From assembly GCA_014058105.1 (NCBI GenBank), contig JACGCM010002894.1, positions 868,001 through 932,000 of the forward strand: a DNA stretch of 64,000 nucleotides, in the 5' to 3' direction. The stretch is from Kingdonia uniflora. Its lineage: Eukaryota > Streptophyta > Magnoliopsida > Ranunculales > Circaeasteraceae. Below the pieces are notes generated by a model that was given only the letters and a program-made list of their open reading frames with translations, made no database searches and was not told the origin of the DNA. A program made the position numbers and the translations under genes. This document shows, piece after piece, positions 55,179 through 64,000 of this stretch (position 1 is its first letter; every line of letters starts with the position of its first letter).

Positions 55179-56919
55179 TTTTCTTCACAGTTCTATACAG
55201 AAGTTCCATGGGTTCTTCATCTCCTCTCTGAAGGCAATCACCTTTCACCCAAATTATATTATTATTCTACTTCGACCTGCTGAGTTCAGATTGAAGAAAA
55301 GCGATTGAGTCGAGTTCACAAAAAAGTATGCCCCTCCACCTGCAGAATAGCTTTTTGCTCCATAAAACTGCAAAACATCTTTAAGAGATATTCTCCTCTC
55401 CACCTCATTCTCCTCCTACAACCTATTCAAACTCTCACAGACATTAATCACTTCCTACAAGTTCCCGTTTAGCTACGTAGGACATGCCCTTTTGGTTTTT
55501 ATTATCCCTTTTGTAAGATTGTTAAGGGGCAAACTCAACCCGTACTCTAACTGAGATATGTAACACAAAAACCCTCTTCCCGGTCACCCTGAGCATTTCC
55601 ATCAAAATACTATAAGGAGATCGATTCATCTACCCCCCTATCCGATTTTTCCTTATCTAAGTTAGGTAACAGAAAGAAATGCTCTTCCCCAGATTCTATA
55701 ATATAACTTCTAAACTGTCTATCGGCATGTTCTAAAAAATTACCCCATCTTCTCCTTATAAGAGCTTTGGATTTACAAAACTCTCTAAACATATCGGAGT
55801 TCAGAGGATATGATACCAATTGTCCAAGGAAATCTAGAAATTGAACCACTCCTACTTCATTCTCCCTATCAGATTCTACACTATCAGACTCAGACGAGCA
55901 ACCAATGGTCGATGCCTCCATCATAGGTAAAGTCTCCATCTCACCTGCCAATATAAGATGAGGCTTGATTTTTCACAAATACTCCTCACGCTCGACCTAC
56001 ATACAGGTTCAAGTATTCTATTATTATCTTTTGCACATACATCATACATCTACGTATTCATTCATATCTTTTTTTTACACATATATCAAGTATATTTTCA
56101 TAGGTTACTATAAATAGTAATTTTTCAAAAATAAAATAAAATAAAAACCACAAAAATCTTTCAAAAGCACATTAACAATATTACAAATCATCTACTAACC
56201 TTCAATGTCTAAAAATGAATCTGGCACAATGTTAAATCCTTCATTCATAACGCTACTATACAACTATCATCATGACTCAATCTCTGTAACTTTCCCTTAT
56301 CTTATTTATTGATCACTTTCTTCTAATCTTTCTCGTGAATCTCTGCTATTTTTACTCTTTCTTCTCTCACTATTCTTTAAATTTTCAGAAGTTGATAAAC
56401 GTTTGAATGAGGAAGATGAAGCATTATTTATAGTTTCTTACTCTAACTATAGGCAGTTATTGGGCCTCGCAAGAGCCGCCCTTGGTTTTGGAGCCAAGGT
56501 GCCCCTTGCATAATTAATGTCAGACGTTTTACATATTTTTGATGAAAATACCTTCCCATCATTACCCCCTGCCCTATATTTTAATATATTCTCATATCTT
56601 TTACCCAAATCTCTCTCTGACTTCCCCACACTTATGATGACTCACACTTACACGAAATCGAACTTTACCTACAATAATACTAGTGATAAAAATCAAAGCT
56701 GCCTATTTTTTCAATTCTTTCTTCTACTACTTATAGAACTGCTAACGTTATTTCTAAAGATTTGAAAGTTTAAATTCAAATTTTTATTCACCACAGTCAC
56801 AAACAACTTGCAATAAAAAGGGAACAGATTCAAACATCATTCTAACATTTTGACTACAGTTATTCGACCTCATACAATTCACTCCCTCACATATAATTAC
56901 ACATGAAATATCCCAGATG

Positions 56920-57240
56920 TTATGGGGATCCATACCTAATCAGGTCACCTCCAATAATCCTCATATCTTCCAACTCGATTTCTTCTTCAGCGATTTGCCG
57001 TACAACCTCTTTTTGAGCTGAAGGCTCCATAATTACTTCCCGGGATAGCTTCACGTAGATGCGATGTCCTAAGTTAAGTTCCCTACCCATCCAATCTAAA
57101 CCTTCAAACTGATATTTGGACTCTGGAAAGTCAGAATCGTAATCTAGCAACCCAAAAATCCTTTTTCAAACTTCCGCTATCTTTATCGCCAGCCATCCTT
57201 CGGCAGCTTGACGAACTCTCACAAATCGAGTCCTCACCAT
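56920..57240 (-). pseudogene. Tat-2 antisense ORF A, MVxTRxQ family
   Basis: From ATG 57240 reads MVRTRFVRVRQAAEGWLAIK, then a stop near residue 25, then an open acidic part ending IIGGDLIRYGSP. Its length (106 codons) and position between ORF 0 and the large gene match the Tat-1 and Tat-3 copies. Confidence 0.65.
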
Positions 57241-58149
57241 ATTATTATTCTTTCTCCTCTTTGAATCACATTTCCTTATATTTATGCAATTTTTTGGATC
57301 ACTTCGAATCCTCTACATTCCATATTTGAATTATATTTTTTTGTAATAGGAAACCCTAAGATCCTAATGAGAAAGTTATTTGAACTTATCTATCCATATC
57401 GACCTCTTTAAATTTGTCCAATCTCATTACGAACTTATCTCCCCCCAATACAACATTTCTGATGAGATCTCCCTGAGCTCGAATTTCTAAATTCCTACAA
57501 ATTCTATATCTTCTACAATATTTTTCCCCATAATTCTAAATTATTTAGTTTGAAACAAAGATTTTACAAATTTTTATAATTTTTCAAACACATTTTGTTA
57601 GCTCGATTTATAGAAGATAATTTCAAATTCGATCTTGAGTTTTACATTTCGTCCTCTAAACACACATATCAGTATTTCTTATAACTCATTTTCAATCGCA
57701 AGAGCTAATTCTATATATAAACACAAAGTTTTAATAAACATTTTTATTAGCTCGAATATTAATTATAGGTACTTTACAGATAACAAGTCTTTCAGGTACT
57801 TTGTAGATATCAAGTCTTTCAAGTACTTTACAAATAATTGATCTTTCAGTTTTTAGTGATGTTTCACTCTGAGAACCTTCTGAAGCAAAGCAGGCATTGA
57901 AAATCACAAAACATCCTCTTTTATCCAAGTTTGATCAAAGTTTAGACATGGAGCCGAACTTCAAATAGAAAATACAGAACTAAGGACGCCAGTGCTTGAA
58001 CCAACTCTTTAAATTAAAAGCCGTCTTAACGCCAAGAAACGATGATTGTGCAGGGGTAGATTTTTAATCTCTGTCTCCCCACTCTACCGCCATCGCCGAC
58101 TCCTCCGTAATCCCCTCCTATAAAGAGTTGGTAGAGATGAAAGGGAGTC
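57241..58149. other. Spacer between Tat-2 antisense ORFs
   Basis: No ORF of note. AT-rich, with a local duplication of CAAGTCTTTCAGGTACTTT-type text at 57783-57830. Confidence 0.45.
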
Positions 58150-58464
58150 CTACATTAGAATCCAATCATACGCAAGATACCGGCGATAATGCCTTGTAGT
58201 TACACCGGCCTCCACATCTATCTCATCAACCTTGTCCTCCGTAAGGATGCGATGACGCCTCCAACGTTGCTCGCCTGTCAAGACAACGTAATAAAATCTC
58301 CACATGCAATAAAAATCTTTTTAAGCTTCAGCCTCTTCTTCTGCCGATATACCTTGATACATTGGTGGAATGGGAATTGAGGTGGGCAACTTCAAAGATT
58401 GATTTTCAAAGTATCTCAACTTGAATCTCTCTATCTCAGACAAAACTCTCTCTTCATAAACCAT
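58150..58464 (-). pseudogene. Tat-2 antisense ORF 0 (RYFxxQS motif)
   Basis: From ATG 58464: MVYEERVLSEIERFKLRYFE, then NQSLKLPTSIPIP and MYQGISAEEEAEA, then a stop, then MWRFYYVVLTGEQRWRRH and an acidic end. It is homologous in order to Tat-3 59828-60157 (YFRTQSLNLAAPI, YHGMIYEEVEEAE, EEDRRNGLHML). One in-frame stop only. Function unknown. Confidence 0.6.
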
Positions 58465-58548
58465 TCTATGGGTTTTCACCATTATAACTCAAGAATTCCC
58501 CAGGATTTATAAAAAATAGTGTACTTTACAGAATCTACAGTACAGGTA

Positions 58549-58557
58549 CTATTTATA
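58549..58557 (-). promoter_or_regulatory. TATA box of the antisense gene block, Tat-2
   Basis: TATAAATAG on the minus strand, 85 bp upstream of the ORF 0 ATG and about 260 bp inside the LTR. The same nonamer and context as at 6641 and 59720. Confidence 0.68.
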
Positions 58558-58818
58558 TTACCCTCATATTTAATGCATATGTACATTTTCAAAGCAGTCA
58601 TCATTCAAAACAGGGCCACTCTCAGAACCCCAAGCATCTATTACATTAATACTTTCCATCGTCATTTAATGCAGATACATCCCTCCATATAAAATAAATA
58701 CCCATTTCCATACCAGTCAAGTCAATATTAAATAAATCATTTGTTTTCAACTTCCAACACCGCCAATACACAAGACCTTTCTCAACCAAAGCCACTTGTG
58801 CATTCGGTTGTGAGAGGG

Positions 58819-59363
58819 TGATTAAAAGGGCATACCCTTCGACCTAACCCAATTCGAGCTACCTCTATATCAGGCTTACGTATTTCACACGTAACATTAA
58901 ACAGTCAACAATGCCACCTAACTCACGAACTGATGAAGAACGTGGATCGAGCATAATAGAAGAATATGACCAAGTCAAGACATATGTCTCCCACGAACTC
59001 AATAGTTACTCAGTCAACTACCACTTACCCCATTGTTCGGAGAATGTGCTTCAGTACGATAACGAGCTGCTGGTGAGACCTATATAAAGAAAAAGTTTCA
59101 GAAGAGATAGGGACCCAAAAAAAGATATACAAAAGAGACCACAAAGAAAAACTTCTTATTTAGAAGATCACTAGTAATAAGATATCAGCCTCAAGCAATA
59201 AAAGTTACTGTTACTAAAACCCTCAAATCGAGGTTGTAGTTTTTTACCTATTCAAAAGTTTTCCACGCTAAATCACCTGTGTCATTTCTTGCTTTACATT
59301 AGTTTTGGTCACATGTATATTGGCACAATAGCTAATTTCGAGCCCTTTTGAGCCAACAGAATT
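58819..59363 (+). repeat. 3' LTR of Tat-2
   Basis: About 545 bp following a GTGAGAGGGTGAT polypurine tract. Its second half matches the Tat-1 LTR segment by segment, for example CTCAAGCAATAA, TTTTACCTATT.AAAGTTTTCC and GCTAAATCACCTGTGTCA, ending ATTTCGAGCCCTTTTG. It has a TATATAAAG box near 59080. No second LTR exists in the window. Confidence 0.82.
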
Positions 59364-59719
59364 AGGCTATTACATTTATAGTTGTTTCGTAGTATGCCAT
59401 AAATATGTCATGTGCATGTTGACGTGGTCGAGTGAATGTATGATGGTCAAAGATGATGCTCGAGTTCGAGATGTGGAATAAGCCACTGCAACCACCCCTT
59501 CTCAGTCAAGAGCACGAAAAGCATTATGGGCGAGTAGTGTTGGTTGAAAAGCTTCATTAATAATATATTTAATACTTAAGAATAATTTCCAATACTTTTT
59601 CATGAATATCTATTATGGCTATTAGGTTTCCTAGAACCAATGGCTCTGGTAAATATTGTTGTATGGGAAATTTTTTTGACGTTGAGAATTTTGAGAGTCG
59701 TCTTTAATGTTAATTACAG

Positions 59720-59728
59720 TATAAATAG
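59720..59728 (+). promoter_or_regulatory. TATA box of the antisense gene block, Tat-3
   Basis: TATAAATAG, 100 bp upstream of the ORF 0 ATG, followed by a TTGCAG-rich leader. Equivalent to 6641 and 58549. Confidence 0.68.
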
Positions 59729-59827
59729 TACTGTGGTTTGCTGTTGCAGTTGTGGTTCAGTAAGTATTTTTGTTATTTTATATCCTCTGTTATTTATCTC
59801 CTAAAAATCTTTTCTTATGGTAAAAGG

Positions 59828-60157
59828 ATGGTGAACACCAGGCGACAATCTCTTAAGGCAAGGATTCTTGCTAAAATGGATGAACTGCAGTTTTGATACT
59901 TTAGGACCCAATCTCTGAATCTTGCAGCACCAATTCTGGTGTATCCTACCTATCATGGTATGATATATGAAGAGGTAGAGGAGGCTGAAGATGATGGTCA
60001 TCAAATGGTGTGCTTTCATTATCTATTGACATCGGAGGAAGATCGCAGGAATGGGCTGCATATGTTGGAGGAGGAAGCTGTTATAATTAAAGATGAAGTG
60101 GTAGGCGTTCATCTGAGGGATTCTCACCGGTACCCTGCTGGTGAGTGGGTTACATAA
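59828..60157 (+). pseudogene. Tat-3 antisense ORF 0
   Basis: ATG 59828, MVNTRRQSLKARILAKMDEL, one stop, then YFRTQSLNLAAPILV, YHGMIYEEVEEAEDDG and an acidic C-terminus ending GEWVT. It is 109 codons with a single defect. The start MVNTRRQ is similar to that of ORF A and of gag. Confidence 0.6.
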
Positions 60158-61563
60158 AACATTGGACCCATCTTTTTCTATCACATGGGGTGGTAGGGGT
60201 TATGGTGGAAGAGACGGTGGTGGAGAAGTTTTTTCTTCTGCACAATCATCGCCTTTTGTCATGAAGTAGATCCTTCTGTTGAAGGTTGGTTCAAGCACAG
60301 ACACCTTAACTTCCTTAGTGATTTCTAGTTCCTAGATTGCTTGGGCCATTCGCACAAAAGAACAAAGATTGGAAGCATGCTTCAATTTTTCATCTTCAGG
60401 CCTTGTTCCTGCTAGTTTCTTTTCTTGAAGAAGAGTTTTGGGCTGTAAACTAATGTAATGTCGTTTATAAAATGATCTGTAAAATGTTTGGGAGACTTGT
60501 TAACTGTGAAACATTTTATAAATTTTGAGATGTAAGAAATATTCAAGCTAATAAAAATTCTTGTTCTACCAACTTTTGTATTGTATTACGAACTAAAATT
60601 TATATCTCTAACATACTTGCAAATTGTTCTATTTGAGAAAGGGAATTATGAACTGAGAAAGTAACTCAAACTACTGAGGAATCAAAATGTGTGGAAGTAA
60701 AAATGGCAAAAATGAATTTTGGACATATGTTGAAGTATGACGGACACTTGTTCCGAACTAAAAGAGTTTTAGTTGGTACGAGCTGAAGAAGTTGAACTGT
60801 AATGAACTTGGTATTTTTATTAGTGAAGATATTGGAAAATGAGGTTAAAAAGGGGAGTTAGAAAATGAAATGAGGTTGTTTGGTGAAGGCAGGCAAATAA
60901 GTGGCTAGTATGATCGTAATAGTTGAGAGGAGATTGGTATGTGCAGGAGTTGTTAGACTTGAGGCAAATGATAATTCTTTTGTCGAACTGTTTGTAGGAT
61001 TCATTATCTATCAATCTCTGTGGACTAGATCGGTAAAGTTCCAATGAACTATGTCATTTTGTAATGTTCAAAGTATGCTGCTGGCATGCTATAAGTATCC
61101 TTTGCTGGTGAAAGAGGTTGTGTACTCTGTATTGTATTATCCTAGTAACTTGGCATTTTGGAGAAACTATTTTGGACTGATTGGAAAATACATTAATGTA
61201 GGTAGGTCAATGATATCTGTTTGTAGGTGTTTGGTTGGAGCTACTGCTGAACGTACTTGAATATTCAGTGCGAACTCCATCTTTGCGGATTTGTTATCTG
61301 TACGAAGTATGCGAATGAGATCTGAGGATATACATCGTAGAATGGAAAGTATTAGCTGTTAAAATATTTTCAAAATTCTACAGATATTCTTGTTTCCCAC
61401 AATTTTTCCTCGTAAAATATATCTTCCCTTAAAATCTGTTGGGTAGGCGACATTAGTGGTGTGAATAGATCTTCGTGCTGGCTATATAAGATGTTAATCC
61501 GATGATGTAATGCCTTGTATTCTTTGGCAAGAAAAGGTTGATGTTGGGTGATTGGAAGTTACC
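60158..61563. other. Spacer between ORF 0 and ORF A of Tat-3
   Basis: No recognised coding content. It contains the GGAAGAGACGGTGGTGG motif shared with Tat-1, and a TATATAAGA box at about 61485 that could serve ORF A. Confidence 0.45.
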
Positions 61564-61917
61564 ATGGTGAGGACACGTTCTCAACATGTTCGTTATGCAG
61601 CAGAAGGTAGGTTAAACATCAAAGTGGCTGAACTCTGTGAATGCTACTTTTGCCTGCTACCTTATAATGCTGTATTACCAGAGTGGTCGTTGAAGTTGGC
61701 TGGGTTAGATGACGAGGGTAGGTGTGCAGAGTATGATTGTTTTTTCTGGTGTGATGTGTTCCGTGAGTTGCTGCTGGATGCCACCTTGCGAGAAGAAGCT
61801 ATTCGAGAGATCGTACGGGATAAATTGGCTGAAAAGGATGAAAGAGCAGCAGGAGGGGAGATAATTCCATGTGGTGAAGTAAATCATCCGGGTTACTTTA
61901 AATATAACTACATGTGA
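61564..61917 (+). CDS. Tat-3 antisense ORF A, MVxTRxQ protein
   Basis: An intact 117-aa frame from ATG 61564 (MVRTRSQHVRYAAEGRLNIK). The frame is open upstream without an ATG, and this start is supported by the same N-terminus in the other two copies. An acidic, cysteine-containing middle and EAIREIVRDKLAEKDERA, GGEIIPCGEV follow. No known domain. It lies on the strand opposite to the element's gag-pol. Confidence 0.58.
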   Translation: MVRTRSQHVRYAAEGRLNIKVAELCECYFCLLPYNAVLPEWSLKLAGLDDEGRCAEYDCFFWCDVFRELLLDATLREEAIREIVRDKLAEKDERAAGGEIIPCGEVNHPGYFKYNYM

Positions 61918-63012
61918 TTGTAAACTCAGACTTTGATAGCTCAAAATGAATAAGTAATCTGTTTACAGTGTTCTAATTTTGTTATCTGTTGAATGCAGAA
62001 TAATTCAAATTGAACCTTCAAACTGGAAAAAATAAGATCAATGTGATTGTTGAACTGCTTATGTGGTAAATACTATGGATTACAATTGTCTGATTCTAGC
62101 AGCTGTACAAAAAATTTTAAAATTTGAATATTGAGCTATTTTAGGAATGACGTATATTAAGGTACGATCTTGGTTGAGTATAAAAGTAAGGTACTGGATC
62201 ATTTAGATTGTCTTGGAAAGGATTGAAGGAATTAATGGCTGATGGTAGAGACAAGCGTGATAACAATAAACGTTATCACAGAAGTCATAATGATGCTGTA
62301 GGACAAAAAGACATGCCTGTAGTGGAAGTAGGGGTGAATGACACGTGTCTGAAAGAGTCGTTGTTTCATAAACCGATTGAAAGTATAAAAACTCATCTCT
62401 TTCTCCCTTATAAATTAACTACAGTTATAGAAAGAGTAAAAAGTGGTGTAACCAGTGTTAATTTTTAGAGAGAAAAAATGTTTAAGTTTTGAGTATAATC
62501 TCGTTGAGAAAGCTTTACTGGGTGATAGAAATGTGTTGGGGAAACAACGTAATCAATCACTCTCTGTGAAAGCTGTTGGCAAAGTAAAAGATTATGGATC
62601 TTCTAGTACAAGTTAGTAAATTTTGTTCCTCTATTTTGATTGTATTGTATAGTACTCTGTGTATGATATTTTTTGTTAATCGCCTTTGTATACGATTGAT
62701 TTGGGGATGTCAAATTTGGGAATATAGGGGGTTAAGAAATGATTGTTTGCCTATATTTATTTACTGTTTGTAAGAGCTTTGGGTATGGTAACAAAATCAA
62801 AAGAGATAAAATTGTTTTTTGGAGAAGAAAAGGGAAAGTTGAAAATGATTTTATACTATTTTGGATAGCTTGAAAATAAATGCCTTGACTGGGTAAAAAA
62901 TATAAGTGGGGGCTATTTATGTTGCGTGTATGGTATAACATGTAATTGCGTAAGTGTTGAATCATAGAGGTAGAGAAAATAATAAAAGATTGTGTGTACC
63001 TGTATGTTCAGT
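61918..63012. other. Spacer before the large antisense gene of Tat-3
   Basis: No recognised domain; a TATAAAAG box lies at about 62178. The open segment 62208-62468 (basic RDKRDNNKRYHRSHND) may be an exon remnant. Confidence 0.4.
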
Positions 63013-64000
63013 ATGCATTCGAAAAACATAAAGCCTATAAGTAAATTTGTTGTATCATCTAGTTCAGAGGAAACATCATCGTCAGGTAGGGAGGACGATT
63101 GTAGTGGTATGGAGGAGACTGTAAATTGGATCAGAGTCATTGTAGGTACAGAGGCTGAAGGACCCAGTGAAGTAAGTAATGTTGTAGAGGAAGATGATAT
63201 AGGGGCGAAATATAAATCATTTTACATATACCCTAAGGGAGTAAATGTAGGAAATTTTTTTTAAAAATTTAAGAAAAAGTTCAAAGGAGAGTGGGAAAAT
63301 TATGTGATGGTGCAAGGCTTGTGGTTTAGGACCTTGGTACAAGGTAAAGGGAAAAAGGGGTATACTACCAAGTTCCTAGGCTGAATATGTGGGATAAGGA
63401 GAAAAACATTAGTGAAGATGTATAAATTATGTACTATAATGGGGCGGGGATGGCAGGCCTGAATGATGGTTTTTGTACTATCTGAACCAGGTCGTATATG
63501 GCCTTAGGATTCCTCTGACATTTTTTCAGAAAAGGGGCTATGAATGAATTGTAGTGCTGTCATGCCCAATCAAATGAGAATGTTTCTGAGATAATGAGGG
63601 TGTGCGAGGTGGTAAATAAGAAGTGGAGAGAGCACGAGAGTGCCAAGCAGTTTGTAGCAGGTGACATACTGAAATTTTATAGAATAAAGTATGCCCAAGG
63701 TCGTAATAGCGGTTACCTATTTAGTGACTCTTCTAGGCCAATTTTTTTTAACTTCGTATCTCCTGGTAGACCATAGAATGACCATCTTGTATGGGTAGGA
63801 GGTAATTGTATGTAGGTTCCTGATGAACTAACGCACGTCCTGAACCATAAGTATTATAATTCGAGTAAGTAACATTTGCCAACTTGACCAACCATTAGTT
63901 TGTATTTGAGCTGCTAACCATTTCCTTGTTTTTGTTTGTCAGGTCCTGATCCTAAATTCTTTCCTGATAATGTGAGCTTCTTCGACTGTGTAGCTCTTGA
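63013..64000 (+). pseudogene. Tat-3 large antisense gene, N-terminal part
   Basis: ATG 63013 opens a serine/acid-rich leader (SSSSEETSSSGREDD), then KFKKKFKGEWENYVMVQG. The segment 63594-63776 holds ILKFYRIKYAQGRNSGYLFS and SSRPIFFNFVSPGRP, homologous to Tat-1 9560-9700, with the next codon a stop in place of tryptophan. It is interrupted by the phase-1 intron (63865-63942) and continues as PDPKFFPDNVSFFDCVAL to the window edge. Several stops. Confidence 0.7.
63865..63942 (+). other. Intron of the antisense gene, phase 1 (Tat-3)
   Basis: Donor GTAAGTAAC, acceptor TTTGTCAG, 78 bp. It splits a serine codon after its first base exactly as in Tat-2. Confidence 0.75.

Larger units (their letters stand above)
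54393..55951 (-). pseudogene. Tat-2 large antisense gene, N-terminal and middle part
   Basis: From ATG 55951: MAGEMETLPM, an acidic serine-rich leader, then PLNSDMFREFCKSKAL and FFLLPNLDKEKSD (open to 55610), homologous to Tat-1 8997-9302. A further exon 55330-55179 holds STQSLFFNLNSAGR and GDCLQRGDEEP. After the intron (55100-55178), the segment 54941-54684 is basic (KKRGTDGERR) and 54600-54660 is coiled coil. The second intron (54532-54599) leads into a coiled coil at 54531-54394. Order, introns and motifs match Tat-1. Confidence 0.8.
49752..59363 (+). mobile_element. Tat-type retrotransposon, 5'-truncated (Tat-2)
   Basis: Starts abruptly inside the second RNase H domain (LITLSNDRIEKSTRLDFEAS, almost the same as Tat-1). 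It continues through integrase, tandem repeats, a minus-strand antisense gene block and one LTR at 58819-59363. The 5' LTR, gag, protease and RT are missing. The coding identity with Tat-1 in RNase H is high, but the LTRs and antisense genes are clearly different, so it belongs to a related family and not the same one. Confidence 0.9.
59364..64000 (-). mobile_element. Tat-type retrotransposon, 3' part (Tat-3)
   Basis: A third Tat element in minus orientation, running off the right edge. A short LTR remnant (59364-59492, with TGTTGACGTGGTCGAG and a pyrimidine-rich ACCACCCCTTCTC tract following) joins Tat-2. Behind it come the antisense TATA box, ORF 0, ORF A and the start of the large antisense gene on the plus strand. 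Gag-pol would lie beyond 64000. Confidence 0.75.

Overview
This is a piece of nuclear DNA from a flowering plant, most likely a eudicot. It is AT-rich, its genes have GT-AG introns, and it holds typical plant families (alpha-expansin, SAP18, RING-H2 E3 ligase, CC-NBS-LRR, pectate lyase, ABCB transporter). About two thirds is transposable-element DNA in several layers. I cannot name the species.

Layout. 1-1640: a decayed repeat with a promoter-like end, possibly an endogenous caulimovirid. 1930-2740 (-): fragment of an ABCB transporter gene. 2745-21478 (+): a decayed Ty1/copia element, cut inside its reverse transcriptase by a complete-ended Ty3/gypsy element of the Tat type (5856-20417, -) with a perfect 5-bp target duplication GTGGG. 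22667-23693 (-): an intact three-exon alpha-expansin gene. 24552-32600: a hAT-like element split by a second copia element (24726-31929, target duplication CGTTT). 33134-40440 (+): an intact six-exon SAP18 gene whose introns hold a foldback MITE, a tRNA-type SINE and a hAT-type element carrying an ERF-like fragment. 41168-41962 (-): an intact intronless RING-H2 gene, convergent with SAP18. 44430-46530 (-): a broken CC-NBS-LRR gene. 46640-47105 (-): a pectate lyase remnant. 48410-49680: a small element carrying an At1g75140-like gene fragment. 49752-59363 (+): a 5'-truncated second Tat element. 59364-64000 (-): the 3' part of a third, joined to the second through their 3' LTR ends.

The most interesting content is shared by the three Tat elements. 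Each carries, antisense to its own gag-pol and between pol and the 3' LTR, a gene-like block with its own TATAAATAG box, two small ORFs (a conserved RYFxxQS-type ORF and a MVxTRxQ ORF of about 117-125 aa), and then a larger gene. That gene has a phase-1 intron at the same position in all three copies, followed by acidic and long coiled-coil parts and a C-terminal FVEE/GRxCxC motif. In the two copies where it can be seen, the point where pol and the antisense gene converge holds tandem repeats with a period of about 155-160 bp. Antisense ORFs are known in the Tat lineage; the shared promoter, introns and multi-ORF organisation seen here deserve study.

The host genes that look functional are the expansin, SAP18 and the RING-H2 gene. 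Everything else that codes is broken by stops, frameshifts or truncation.
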